Source: Lachnospiraceae bacterium
Lineage (GTDB): Bacteria; Bacillota; Clostridia; Lachnospirales; Lachnospiraceae
Assembly (NCBI GenBank): GCA_017441265.1
Contig: JAFRYE010000057.1
Span: 1-64,000 of the forward strand
DNA length: 64,000 nucleotides
Direction of reading: 5' to 3'
In this document: one piece after another, positions 15,168 through 23,965 of the stretch
How positions within the stretch are numbered: position 1 is the stretch's first letter
How the letters are laid out: every line of letters starts with the position of its first letter
The notes under the pieces: model-generated
Databases searched by the model: none
What the model saw: only the letters and a program-made list of their open reading frames with translations
Told to the model about the DNA's origin: nothing
Translations under genes and position numbers: made by a program

Positions 15168-17213
15168 ATGAATTATCGAAAGAAGGCGTTGCCGCTGTTG
15201 ATCCTATTGGCGGTGATGCTGCTGTGCGGTTGCGGTCTGATCGCGGAATCGCCGGAGGATGACCGGGGGGACGAATACGGCAATCAGAACGTCAGCAAGA
15301 CCGCGTCGCCGACTCCCGGAACAGGAGATCCGGTGGTTGATCCGGGGACGGAGGAAGATAAGATTGACTGGTCTTTGATGCCTCTCACGGGATTGGCATT
15401 TTCCGAGGCGATGTCCTCGAACAGCAAATACGCCGAGCACAACGGATCCTTTTGCGACTGGATCGAGTTGGTCAACAACTCCGACTCGCCCATCGACATG
15501 AGCCTGTACTGGATCTCGGACAACAAGGATATTCCGCAGAAGCTTCAGCTTCCGGCCAAGACATTGGCGCCCGGCGAGCGATACATGCTGTATTGCAACA
15601 GCGGCACCGGCGAGGACGAGGCTCCGTTCAAGATCAGTTCCTCAGGCGAGAAGATCTACCTCTCGAACGCGGACGGTTTTTGCGACCGGATCAAGGTTCC
15701 GGATGATGTTCCGAAGGATACGAGTTACGGCCGCCTGAACGGTCAGTGGGTGTATTTCGACGCGCCGTCGCCCGGCAATGAGAACGGCTCGGGCTACGAG
15801 AAGCAGACGCTTGTTCCGATCTCGGACTACGCGACCGGAATTTACAAAGATCCGATCAACGTGACGCTCTCCGGCGAGGGAACGATCTACTATACGACCG
15901 ACGGCAGCAAGGCAACGAAAACGTCGAAGGTTTACAGCGGCGCCATCAATGTCACCGGTGTCACGACGATCCGAGCCATCTCCGTGGCGGACGGCCGCGA
16001 GAGCGCGGAGAGCGTGTATACATATGTTATCGGCAAGAATCATGAGCTTCCGGTTCTTGTGGTGAGCGGTCCGTACGACAAGGTTCTCGGCCCCAACGGA
16101 GTTGTGCAGCTCAACACCGAGAACAAGGGTATCGAGGCGGAAGTCATGATGACTCTGATCGAGGACGGCGAAGAGAGATTTTCCGCACCGTGCGGGATCT
16201 CGCTCTCCGGCAACAACGGCGGAAGCCGTGACGCCGACAAGCGGAACTTCAACGTTCATTTCCGCTCCGCATACGGTCTGAGCAAGCTCAAATACAAACT
16301 GTTCGACGACCTGGAGATCGACACGTTCAACTCGATCCGCCTTAAAGGCGGCGGCGAGGACTGGAACTCGGCGATCATCCGCGACGAGTTCATGACGCAC
16401 ATGGTGATCGGCAACACGGCGCTCAGCGCGCAGGCGAGCAAACCGGTCGTGATGTATCTCGGCGGCGAATACTGGGGCATCTACTTCATTCGCGAGCGTT
16501 TCAGCACGGACTACGTGGCGTCGCATTTTGACGTTCCCAAGGAATCCGTCCATCTACTTCAGGGCTACAACGAGGGCATAGAGGCAGGTTCCAGGGAAGA
16601 TTACGACGAGCTGTATACATTTGCCAAGAACAACGACCTCTCCAAGGCGGAGAACTACGATTATCTCGCGAGCCGCATCGATCTTGACAGCTTTATGGAC
16701 TGGTACATCTGCCGCTCCTACATGGGTGACAAGGATCCCGGCGGAAACATCCGCTTCTTCCGCTCTACGGAGGGTGATAACAAGTGGAGATGGATGTTCT
16801 ACGATCTCGACTGGGGCTTCTATCACAAGGATGACGATCCTCTGACATGGCAGCTGGAGAGCAAGAACGTCAAGGATAAGAAGACGGTCTTCATGTTCCG
16901 CAAGATCGTGAAGAGTCCTCAGGGAAAAGATGCGTTCCTGAAGCGGTACGCGCATTTGATGGACACCATCCTCAACGAGGAGTACATCACGAAGGAGTTG
17001 GACCACTGGAAAGAAATCCTCGCATCCGAGATTGAGGCAGACCGTGCGCGTTGGGGTAAATCGCTCAGCGGGTGGAATTCCGCGATGGATAAGCTGTACG
17101 ATTACGTCAAGGACGGCAAGCGCGATGCGAACGTGCTTAGGGATCTGAAGTCGTACTTCGGTCTTTCGGACGAGCAGATGAAGAGCTACTTCGGCGATAA
17201 GTACAAGAAGTGA
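15168..17213 (+). CDS. CotH-like kinase-fold lipoprotein with lamin-tail domain
   Basis: A 681-residue surface lipoprotein (lipobox LCGC, Cys22; Thr/Pro-rich linker to about residue 60). Domains in order: lamin-tail domain (about 65-200; FCDWIELVNNSDSPIDMSLYWISD), a chitobiase/hexosaminidase C-terminal-like beta sandwich (about 210-290; GTIYYTTDGSKATKTSKVYSG), and a CotH domain (about 330-670; KRNFNVHFRSAYG, SIRLKGGGEDWNSAIIRDEF, EYWGIYFIRERFS, and RWMFYDLDWGFY, the metal-binding region). CotH proteins in Bacillus spores phosphorylate coat proteins; here the extracellular setting suggests modification or binding at the cell surface (inference). Terminator downstream. Confidence 0.9.
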   Translation: MNYRKKALPLLILLAVMLLCGCGLIAESPEDDRGDEYGNQNVSKTASPTPGTGDPVVDPGTEEDKIDWSLMPLTGLAFSEAMSSNSKYAEHNGSFCDWIELVNNSDSPIDMSLYWISDNKDIPQKLQLPAKTLAPGERYMLYCNSGTGEDEAPFKISSSGEKIYLSNADGFCDRIKVPDDVPKDTSYGRLNGQWVYFDAPSPGNENGSGYEKQTLVPISDYATGIYKDPINVTLSGEGTIYYTTDGSKATKTSKVYSGAINVTGVTTIRAISVADGRESAESVYTYVIGKNHELPVLVVSGPYDKVLGPNGVVQLNTENKGIEAEVMMTLIEDGEERFSAPCGISLSGNNGGSRDADKRNFNVHFRSAYGLSKLKYKLFDDLEIDTFNSIRLKGGGEDWNSAIIRDEFMTHMVIGNTALSAQASKPVVMYLGGEYWGIYFIRERFSTDYVASHFDVPKESVHLLQGYNEGIEAGSREDYDELYTFAKNNDLSKAENYDYLASRIDLDSFMDWYICRSYMGDKDPGGNIRFFRSTEGDNKWRWMFYDLDWGFYHKDDDPLTWQLESKNVKDKKTVFMFRKIVKSPQGKDAFLKRYAHLMDTILNEEYITKELDHWKEILASEIEADRARWGKSLSGWNSAMDKLYDYVKDGKRDANVLRDLKSYFGLSDEQMKSYFGDKYKK

Positions 17214-17239
17214 TCACAACAATCGAACGATGACAGCGG

Positions 17240-17274
17240 GCGGCGGGAGTTTGTAACCCGCCGCTTTTCTTTTT
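17240..17274 (+). terminator. Terminator after the CotH-like gene
   Basis: GCGGCGGG (17240-17247) pairs with CCCGCCGC (17257-17264), 9-nt loop, then TTTTCTTTTT. Confidence 0.9.
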
Positions 17275-17306
17275 CCGGAAAATGAGAAAACTGTCGGTTT
17301 GTAGAG

Positions 17307-17335
17307 TTGTCAACCGTTGCTCTGCGTGATAATAT
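17307..17335 (+). promoter_or_regulatory. Promoter of the DUF6273/InlB-repeat gene
   Basis: TTGTCA (17307-17312), 17 nt, TAATAT (17330-17335), 45 nt before the start codon. Confidence 0.6.
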
Positions 17336-17379
17336 CGAGTTGTTGTGTTATTATCCTTGAAAGTGAGGAAAGGTATATT

Positions 17380-19563
17380 ATGAGGAAAATGTTGAGGCGC
17401 GTGCTTGCGGTAATCACGGCGGTTGCCTGCGCGTTTGCGCTGCTTCCGGCCGTTGAGATCGGCGGAACGGCGAAGGCGGCTGACGGGAAAACAGTCACAG
17501 GCCTCGGAACAACCGACATCGCAGTTCCGACCATGGGAGGTCGGGAGGATCGATGGTGGTGCGGCAATTATGTCTGGTACGGCAATTATGACGGCAAGCC
17601 CGTGCGGTACCGGGCGCTTAATCCGCACGAGACGAAGTTCGGCGGAGATACGCTCTTTCTGGATTGTGACAGAATTCTGTACAACGCGAAGTTTGATGAA
17701 GACGGACTTCCGAACAGCGGTGCAGACGCTGCCAATGAATGGGCATACAGCGATATTCGCGCAGGACTTAACGGAGATGCTTTTTTGACAAAGCCCGGTG
17801 TGTTTACCGATCCCGAGCGGAATGCGATTGCAAACAGTGTGATCGCGAGCCATCCGTTGGTGGTAGGGATCGAGGACGGAATGGTCAGTTCGGATTTAGC
17901 CCATGAACTCGTCAATTATGTTGCGCTCACAGGGGAAAAAATCTTCCTGATGGATATTGAAGATGTCGTGAACGCGAAGTACGGGTATCGGAGTTATTTC
18001 AGCTCTTATTTCGGAACGAAGGAGCTTAAATGGGAAGGGGAAAGCGGAATATGGTTCCTTCGCAACGCAAACGCCGCCGAGGGAAATGAGGTAGGATATG
18101 TATCTTCATATGGCGGGCCCTGGACGCACGGCAGAGTAAATGGTATAAATTTTGATTCTCGGATCTTCGGCGCCAGTCCCGCGTTTAACATTAACCTGTC
18201 CTCGATTATTTTCTCCAGCTGTATCACCGGAGAAGTCGGAAAGGTCGGGGCTGAGTATTCGCTGACAATCGAGGATAAGGATCTGCAGGCGGAAATCACA
18301 TCCGGAAAGACAGTGGGGGCTTCCGGAAGTAAGATCACCGTGCCTTATACGATCAAGGGTGCACATGCATCCGATGCGACGCAGATGTCGGTGCTGATCC
18401 TGGATCGCGGGTATGTCCCCGGCAACAGCAACGGGGCTCAGATCAAGTATTACGGGAAACTGGAAACCGGCAGCTTTTCTGCTTCGGGCACCGGAACATT
18501 CACCCTTCCCGCGGGTTGTTCCCTGGCCAACTGGGGCAAGACGTATTTCGTGTACATTCTCGCAGAGCAGGTCAACGGAAAATACGCGACCGATTACGCG
18601 AGTGCTCCGAAGCTGATTCCGGCTCCCGGATCGTCAGCCTCGTCGGTGAAGCTTACCTTTAATTTAAACGGAGGAACGTCCGGCGCACCCGCTGCGATCA
18701 CGGCAGAGTGCGGCGCAGTCGTGACGATCCCGAAGTCGAGTCCCGTTCGCAGCGGCTGCTACTTCCAGGGATGGTCCGAATCGAAGACCGCGACAACCGC
18801 GGAGTACAAGAGCGGCTCGAAGATCTCCTTAGTGAAAAATGTGACTCTGTACGCCGTTTGGAAGCGGGCAACGTACAAGCTTACGTTCGACGCCAACGGC
18901 GGCACGGGCACGGTTCCTTCGCCGATTTCGGCTTTGTACGGCTCGACGGTTACGATTCCGAAGTGCACGACGCTCTCCCGCAGCGGTTATTATTTCATGG
19001 GATGGTCGACCTCAAAGACCGCGACGACCGCAGCATACAAGAGCGGTTCGACGATCAAGCTCACGGGCAATACCGTGCTGTACGCAGTCTGGAAGAGCGC
19101 GGGAGCGGGGACGTGCACGCTGTCCTTTGACCGAAACGGCGGTTCGGGCAATGCGCCTGCGAAGATTACGGCGGCAGTGGGAAGCGCGGTGACGATTCCG
19201 AAGAGCTCCATCACCAGAGAAGGTTACTATTTCATGGGATGGTCGACGACCCGCGGCGGCGCTGTCGCATACAAGAGCGGCGACGTGATCATGCTCACGA
19301 AGGACACGGTACTCTACGCCGTGTGGAAGGTGAAGACCGTGACGTTGTCGTTTGACCGCAACGGCGGCTCGGGCAACGCGCCCGTGAAAGTTACGACGAC
19401 GTACGGAAGCATCGTGACGATCGAAAAATGCTCCGTCACCAGAGAAGGTTACTGGTTCATGGGCTGGTCGACGGTTCGCAACGGCGAAGTCAAATACAAG
19501 ACCGGAAGCAAGATCACGCTCAAGGAGAACACCGTGTTGTATGCGGTTTGGAAGAAAAAATAA
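17380..19563 (+). CDS. Secreted DUF6273 protein with four InlB-type repeats
   Basis: A 727-residue secreted protein. A signal peptide (about 1-34, ending TAKAADG) is followed by a DUF6273-like module (about 55-270; NYVWYGNYDGKPVRYRALNP, LFLDCDRILYNAKF, EWAYSDIRAGLNG) and a beta-sandwich-like region (about 290-415). Four InlB/Flg_new repeats of about 75 residues follow from residue 423; each has F-x-x-NGG, GYYFMGW and LYAVWK. It ends exactly at LYAVWKKK with no LPXTG or membrane anchor. ATG 17380 (MRKMLRRVL) follows GAGGAAAGG; a TTG further up is unlikely. It is a close paralogue of the 51959 gene. Role: adhesion or surface interaction (inference). Confidence 0.88.
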   Translation: MRKMLRRVLAVITAVACAFALLPAVEIGGTAKAADGKTVTGLGTTDIAVPTMGGREDRWWCGNYVWYGNYDGKPVRYRALNPHETKFGGDTLFLDCDRILYNAKFDEDGLPNSGADAANEWAYSDIRAGLNGDAFLTKPGVFTDPERNAIANSVIASHPLVVGIEDGMVSSDLAHELVNYVALTGEKIFLMDIEDVVNAKYGYRSYFSSYFGTKELKWEGESGIWFLRNANAAEGNEVGYVSSYGGPWTHGRVNGINFDSRIFGASPAFNINLSSIIFSSCITGEVGKVGAEYSLTIEDKDLQAEITSGKTVGASGSKITVPYTIKGAHASDATQMSVLILDRGYVPGNSNGAQIKYYGKLETGSFSASGTGTFTLPAGCSLANWGKTYFVYILAEQVNGKYATDYASAPKLIPAPGSSASSVKLTFNLNGGTSGAPAAITAECGAVVTIPKSSPVRSGCYFQGWSESKTATTAEYKSGSKISLVKNVTLYAVWKRATYKLTFDANGGTGTVPSPISALYGSTVTIPKCTTLSRSGYYFMGWSTSKTATTAAYKSGSTIKLTGNTVLYAVWKSAGAGTCTLSFDRNGGSGNAPAKITAAVGSAVTIPKSSITREGYYFMGWSTTRGGAVAYKSGDVIMLTKDTVLYAVWKVKTVTLSFDRNGGSGNAPVKVTTTYGSIVTIEKCSVTREGYWFMGWSTVRNGEVKYKTGSKITLKENTVLYAVWKKK

Positions 19564-19577
19564 CGCTTGACAAAATG

Positions 19578-19606
19578 CCGGTGGGGGAAATCCCACCGGT
19601 GTTTTT
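19578..19606 (+). terminator. Terminator after the DUF6273/InlB gene
   Basis: CCGGTGGG (19578-19585) pairs with CCCACCGG (19592-19599), 6-nt loop, then TGTTTTT. A 14-bp palindrome AAAATGCGCATTTT (19623-19636) follows. Confidence 0.9.
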
Positions 19607-19680
19607 CGGAGAGAATACCGCGAAAATGCGCATTTTACGACGAAAAATGTAAAGAAACGGTTAATTAATCGTGAAATGCA

Positions 19681-19709
19681 TTGTAAATCGTGTTTACCCG
19701 TGGTATAAT
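19681..19709 (+). promoter_or_regulatory. Promoter of the ABC-2 exporter operon
   Basis: TTGTAA (19681-19686), 17 nt, TATAAT (19704-19709). A small inverted repeat GTAAA-TCGTG-TTTAC (19683-19697) overlaps the -35 and spacer and could be a repressor site. Confidence 0.8.
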
Positions 19710-19752
19710 CGTCCGAAGTTGGGGAAAAGAAATCATAACGGAGGTTGAAAAC

Positions 19753-20691
19753 ATGTCGTTTGAAGTTCGAAATCTGGTGAAGTCCTATGGCGATAAGACC
19801 GTCGTACACGGTCTCAGCTTTAAGATGGACGGACCGGGAGTGTATGCATTGCTGGGAACGAACGGCGCAGGAAAAACTACGTCGATCCGAATGATCCTCG
19901 GAATGCTGAAGAGAGATTCCGGCTCGGTGCTTTGGAACGGTGCCGAGATGCAGCCGGAGAAGATGAACATCGGCTATCTCGCCGAGGAGCGCGGATTGTA
20001 TCCGAAGTATACCCTTTTGGATCAGCTGCTGTATTTTGCGAAGCTGAAGGGCGTAAGCAAGAGCAAGGCGATGGAAAAGATCCGTTACTGGTCGAGCAGA
20101 CTGCAGCTTGATGAGTACATCTTCCCGCCGAAGAACGCCAAGGGCAGACCGGTCAAGAGTATGCGCGCGGAACAGCTCAGCAAAGGTAACCAGCAGAAGG
20201 TTCAGCTGATGGCGGCGCTTCTTTCGGATCCGGAGTTTGTCGTTTTGGACGAGCCCATGAGCGGTTTGGACCCGGTGAACACCGACCTTTTCAAGGAAGT
20301 CATTCGTGACGAGATCGCGAAGGACAAGTATGTCATCATGTCGAGCCATCAGATGCCGACGATCGAGGAGTTCTGCTCCGATATCACGATCATGAACCGC
20401 GGCCACGTGGTTTTGCAGGGCAACCTGAACGAGATCAAGAAGAGCTACGGCCGTGTGAACCTTTTCGTAAAATGCGAACAGCCCATCGACAGCCTGATCG
20501 CTCAGGCCGGACTCAAGGTGATCGAGGAAACGCCTGCAGAGACGCAGCTGCGCGTTACCGGCGAGGAGCAGGCGATGGAGTTTTTGCATCTTCTTCTGGC
20601 CAACAAGATCACGGTTATCCGGTTTGATCTTCGCGAGCCTTCACTCCATGAAATCTTCGTAGAAAAGGTAGGTGCCGGCAATGAAGAGTAA
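19753..20691 (+). CDS. ABC exporter ATP-binding protein (NatA/CcmA-like)
   Basis: A 312-residue ATPase subunit: Walker A LGTNGAGKTTS near residue 35, Q-loop region GYLAEERGLYPKYT, signature LSKGNQQKVQ (Lys in place of the common Gly), Walker B FVVLDEPMSGLDP near 161, and switch His in MSSHQMPT. The C-terminal extension (about 220-312) is typical of ABC-2 type export ATPases such as NatA. ATG 19753 follows CGGAGGTTGAAAAC. Two permease genes overlap downstream, forming one operon. Substrates in this class are sodium, drugs or peptides; this cannot be decided here. Confidence 0.94.
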   Translation: MSFEVRNLVKSYGDKTVVHGLSFKMDGPGVYALLGTNGAGKTTSIRMILGMLKRDSGSVLWNGAEMQPEKMNIGYLAEERGLYPKYTLLDQLLYFAKLKGVSKSKAMEKIRYWSSRLQLDEYIFPPKNAKGRPVKSMRAEQLSKGNQQKVQLMAALLSDPEFVVLDEPMSGLDPVNTDLFKEVIRDEIAKDKYVIMSSHQMPTIEEFCSDITIMNRGHVVLQGNLNEIKKSYGRVNLFVKCEQPIDSLIAQAGLKVIEETPAETQLRVTGEEQAMEFLHLLLANKITVIRFDLREPSLHEIFVEKVGAGNEE

Positions 20692-22042
20692 TGAGCTCAG
20701 AGGAACCGGGGACGTATTCCGGTTCACGCTCATTCAGACACTCAAAAGCAAGGCATATATCGTTTCCTTAGTTTTGCTTCTGGCAATCTCACTTCTTACG
20801 GCGCCGATCATGCAGATTATCCGCGGCGGTGCGGCCGGAAACAAGAAGATTGAGAACAGTAAGATAGAAAAAGCCTATGTCTGCAATGAGCTTCCGTTCC
20901 TCCCTGAGGGCGGAAAGGAAATTACGGATCTTTCAGGGGATGAGGTATTTTCCAAGGTAGCGTTTGAGGTTTCGACGGAGGATTTCGACAAACTCTGCGA
21001 ACGTGTGGAGAAGGACGGCGACAGTAAGACCGTCATCGTACATCCGTACCTCGGAACGCAGGGCGTCACGGTGGAGATCCTCCGCCTGGGCAGCGGCGAA
21101 GTCGACGGAGACGAGTGCTCCGCGCTTGCCGATGTTCTCTGCAAGAACCTGGATCAGTACAAGAGAAGTATCAGCGGTCTTACGGAAGATCAGCTGAAGG
21201 TTTTGGACTACAACTATGAGGTTGCGGTCAACTATATCACTCCGGAGGGCGACCTCACGGACGATGCCGACAAGGGTATCAACGGCGGCCAGTTCGGCGT
21301 TGCGTATGTCCTCCTGTTCGTCGTCAGCATGGTTTGCATCATGGCTTCGACGCAGGTGGCGACCGCGGTCGTTACCGACAAATCGAGCCGCGTCGTAGAG
21401 CTTTTGCTCACGTCGGTCCGCCCGATGGCACTGTTGCTCGGAAAGATCCTCGCGATGCTTATGGCGACCATCGGCCAGATGGTGTTGCTGGTGATCGCGA
21501 TCGTCGCGTCGAACAAGCTGACAGGTGTTATCTTCAAAACGGAAACCACGTATATGACGTCGATGATTCCGAAGGGAATTCTCTCGAACATGACGATTCC
21601 CAATGCGCTGGTATCGTTGGCGTTGATCGCGTTAGGATTGATCTTCTATGCAACCCTCGCAGGTCTGTGCGGCGCTATGGTCAGCAAGATGGAGGAGCTA
21701 CAGGATTCGCTGAAGTATTTTACGGTTGTTGCGCTCGTCGGAATGTATGCCGCAATCGCTGCGGTCATCTCCATGCAGCAGTCCGCAACCAACATGTTTG
21801 TGCGTTTCTGTGAGTTGTTCCCGCTGACGTCGCCGATGACGACGCCGGGCGCGCGGATCATCGATGTTGCGCCGATGTCGTATGCGTTGATCGCGATCGC
21901 GATCCTGGTGGTGCTCGACTTCCTCACGCTTCGCTTTGCAGCAGGTGTGTATGAAGGCCTGATCACCAATATGGGCAACCGCATCACGGCGAAAGATGTG
22001 ATCGCTATGGCGAGAAATAAGAAAAAAGGAGGTGCGGACTGA
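20681..22042 (+). CDS. ABC-2 family permease subunit (NatB-like), first
   Basis: A 453-residue membrane protein. Helix near residues 25-45, a large extracytoplasmic domain of about 180 residues, then about five helices from residue 210 (GVAYVLLFVVSMVCIMAST, LLGKILAMLMATIGQMVLLVIAI and others), with the conserved VTDKSSRVVELLLTSVRP stretch of ABC-2/NatB permeases after the second helix. ATG 20681 overlaps the ATPase gene end by 11 nt. It is followed by a 1-nt overlap with a second, homologous permease, so the exporter is probably a heterodimer. Confidence 0.92.
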   Translation: MKSNELRGTGDVFRFTLIQTLKSKAYIVSLVLLLAISLLTAPIMQIIRGGAAGNKKIENSKIEKAYVCNELPFLPEGGKEITDLSGDEVFSKVAFEVSTEDFDKLCERVEKDGDSKTVIVHPYLGTQGVTVEILRLGSGEVDGDECSALADVLCKNLDQYKRSISGLTEDQLKVLDYNYEVAVNYITPEGDLTDDADKGINGGQFGVAYVLLFVVSMVCIMASTQVATAVVTDKSSRVVELLLTSVRPMALLLGKILAMLMATIGQMVLLVIAIVASNKLTGVIFKTETTYMTSMIPKGILSNMTIPNALVSLALIALGLIFYATLAGLCGAMVSKMEELQDSLKYFTVVALVGMYAAIAAVISMQQSATNMFVRFCELFPLTSPMTTPGARIIDVAPMSYALIAIAILVVLDFLTLRFAAGVYEGLITNMGNRITAKDVIAMARNKKKGGAD

Positions 22043-23415
22043 TGCGTAACTCCTTTGGAAATAAGACGAGACACGTATTTAATTTTACCTGCAGTCAGAT
22101 GTTCAAGAAAAAAGGGTATCTGGCTTCGACGATCGTGATCGGAGTGATCATTTTCCTGGGGATCGTGGCTGTTATGTGGTTCGGGACAACGAAGGACAGA
22201 GAGCGCGAGGAGCCGACGAAGACCGGTACGCTCATCGTCTGCAACCACACGGACATCCAGTGTTCGGACGCGGATGACGCGGCCGAAAACGTGCTCTCCC
22301 TGAAATCTCTTGCGAACGCCGTCACGGATGTGCTGGACGTTAAGACGATGAAGGTGGAGTGGAAGGAAAATGCTTCGGTTGTCGAGCTTTGCAAGCAGGC
22401 GGAAGACGCCGCAGGGGACAACGATATCGACACATTCTTTGCGGTTGTCCGCAGAACCGAAGACGGCTACGGCGTGTATTTGGTTCGCCCGAGGAACTGC
22501 TCCTTCAGCGAGGGTGAAGTCACGGATGCCGGCGACGCGATGGTTCCGGAGCTTCAGAAGTATGTGGAGCAGAACATCAACCCGGAGCTTGCGCAGTTCA
22601 TCAAGATGGAGACGGTCGGAAGCTCGATCGTGATCGGTGAGGATACCAGCATTGCGGCGATGTTCATCAAATTCCTTCTTCCGATGCTCTCCGGTATGCT
22701 GATGTACTTTATGGTGCTTGTGTACGGTCAGGATGTCGCGAGAAATGTCGCAGCGGAGAAGACCAGCAAGCTTATGGAGACGATGCTCTCCTTCGTGACG
22801 CCGAAGGCTTTGATCTTCGGTAAGATCCTGGCCGGATTTGTGATGTCGGTGATCCAGGTGCTCATTTGGGTCGCTTGCGGCATCGGCGGATATCTGGCGG
22901 GTTCCATGATCGCGAAGTCCATAAACCCGAATTACACGGACTATGTGAGCCGGGCATTTTCCGCGATCCGCGCGGTTACGGGACAGTCGGCAATAACGCT
23001 TGTTCCGGTGATCCTGACGCTTGCGGTATTCTTCCTGGGACTTCTTCTCTACTATGCGATCGCCGGTATCGGCGGCAGCATGGTGACGAAGCCGGAGGAA
23101 GTTGCCTCGGCCAGCGCGATCCTCACGTTCCCGGTTCTCATCTTCTGGATGCTCGGCTACATGGCTGCGCTGAACCAGAATGAATCGATGCTGACGATCT
23201 GCCGTTACATCCCGTTCGCGGCGCCGTTTACGGTGACTGCGGAGATCCTGACCGGCAAGGTTTCCGTCTGGATCGGCCTGATCGTCGTTGCCGAGATGTT
23301 TGTTGTCACGATGTTGCTGGTATGGCTTGCCGGCAAGATCTACCGCGGCCTAGTGCTGTACAACGGCGACAAGCTCAGTATCCGCAAGATGATCGGCGTC
23401 CTTCGCGGAAAATGA
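22042..23415 (+). CDS. ABC-2 family permease subunit (NatB-like), second
   Basis: A 457-residue paralogue of the preceding permease with the same plan: N-terminal helix (about 25-45), a ~150-residue outer domain, then helices from about residue 208 (MFIKFLLPMLSGMLMYFMVLVYG) with VAAEKTSKLMETMLSFVTPKALIFGKI as the ABC-2 coupling region. The start TGATG overlaps the previous stop by one base and follows AAAGGAGGTG. Strong terminator after the gene. Confidence 0.92.
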   Translation: MRNSFGNKTRHVFNFTCSQMFKKKGYLASTIVIGVIIFLGIVAVMWFGTTKDREREEPTKTGTLIVCNHTDIQCSDADDAAENVLSLKSLANAVTDVLDVKTMKVEWKENASVVELCKQAEDAAGDNDIDTFFAVVRRTEDGYGVYLVRPRNCSFSEGEVTDAGDAMVPELQKYVEQNINPELAQFIKMETVGSSIVIGEDTSIAAMFIKFLLPMLSGMLMYFMVLVYGQDVARNVAAEKTSKLMETMLSFVTPKALIFGKILAGFVMSVIQVLIWVACGIGGYLAGSMIAKSINPNYTDYVSRAFSAIRAVTGQSAITLVPVILTLAVFFLGLLLYYAIAGIGGSMVTKPEEVASASAILTFPVLIFWMLGYMAALNQNESMLTICRYIPFAAPFTVTAEILTGKVSVWIGLIVVAEMFVVTMLLVWLAGKIYRGLVLYNGDKLSIRKMIGVLRGK

Positions 23416-23444
23416 TGCCGCAGCGTTAAACAAGTCTTTCAATT

Positions 23445-23487
23445 ACCGCGGAGATCGCATTTTGTGCGGTTTCCGCGGTGTTTTTTT
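23445..23487 (+). terminator. Terminator of the ABC-2 exporter operon
   Basis: ACCGCGGA (23445-23452) pairs with TCCGCGGT (23472-23479), then G and seven T. Confidence 0.88.
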
Positions 23488-23498
23488 GCGGTTTTCCG

Positions 23499-23521
23499 AA
23501 AATGATAACGGTTCTCATTTT
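23499..23521. promoter_or_regulatory. Fur-family (Zur-like) operator at the zinc locus
   Basis: A 23-bp inverted repeat with a single mismatch, centred on G23510. Its core TGATAACGGTTCTCA (23503-23517) has the 7-1-7 layout of Fur/Zur/PerR boxes, flanked by AAAA and TTTT. It ends 2 nt before the -35 of the operon that encodes a ZnuA-type protein, so Zur repression by zinc is the natural reading (inference). Confidence 0.7.
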
Positions 23522-23523
23522 AC

Positions 23524-23552
23524 TTGACAAACCGGCGATTCAACACTATAAT
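23524..23552 (+). promoter_or_regulatory. Consensus promoter of the zinc locus
   Basis: TTGACA (23524-23529), 17 nt, TATAAT (23547-23552): a full-consensus sigma-A promoter, abutted by the Zur-like operator. Confidence 0.93.
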
Positions 23553-23584
23553 GAGTGCGATTTACGTGTGCGGGGAGGCATTTC

Positions 23585-23896
23585 ATGCAGGAATCCGGTT
23601 ACAACCGATCTCGAAGAGCTGCAGCAGGCATCATGATCGTTCTGATGCTTGTTGTTTTGTTGCTCTCTGCCTGCTGCTTCGTCGCTGAGGCGGATCATGA
23701 CTGCGCGGGCGAGGACTGCGCCGTCTGCTCGATCTTGGAGTTGTGCGACAACACGATCCGCCGGTTGGGCACAGGTGCGGTCGCTGCAGCGGTCGTCCTT
23801 TTCGCAGTTCTGTTCTCTGTTCTTTCGGCGTCTGTTATCGCGGTTGTCTTGCCGCAGGAAACGCCGGTCTCCCTGAGAGTTCGCCTGAATAATTGA
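23585..23896 (+). CDS. Small membrane protein with HxC...C..C motif, zinc locus
   Basis: A 103-residue protein with two hydrophobic segments (about 17-35 and 63-88). Between them an outside or periplasm-facing loop carries HDCAGEDCAVC and a further Cys (ILELCDN), a plausible metal site. ATG 23585 follows GGGGAGG; a GTG in frame 30 nt upstream overlaps the promoter region and is unlikely. It is the first gene behind the Zur-like box and precedes the ZnuA gene by 69 nt. The family is not named by me; a role in zinc handling is inferred from context and the Cys/His cluster. Confidence 0.75.
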   Translation: MQESGYNRSRRAAAGIMIVLMLVVLLLSACCFVAEADHDCAGEDCAVCSILELCDNTIRRLGTGAVAAAVVLFAVLFSVLSASVIAVVLPQETPVSLRVRLNN

Positions 23897-23965
23897 CGCA
23901 TTTTCCGCGGAAGCAGTCTGCCTTCCGCTTTTCGGCGATTTCTAATTTTTCAGGGAGGTTTCATT

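Noticed and set aside
19012..20589. 525-codon minus-strand open frame under the InlB repeats and ABC ATPase
   Set aside because: Antisense of the repeat-rich DUF6273 gene and the ATPase; it crosses a plus-strand terminator and promoter and shows no protein family features.
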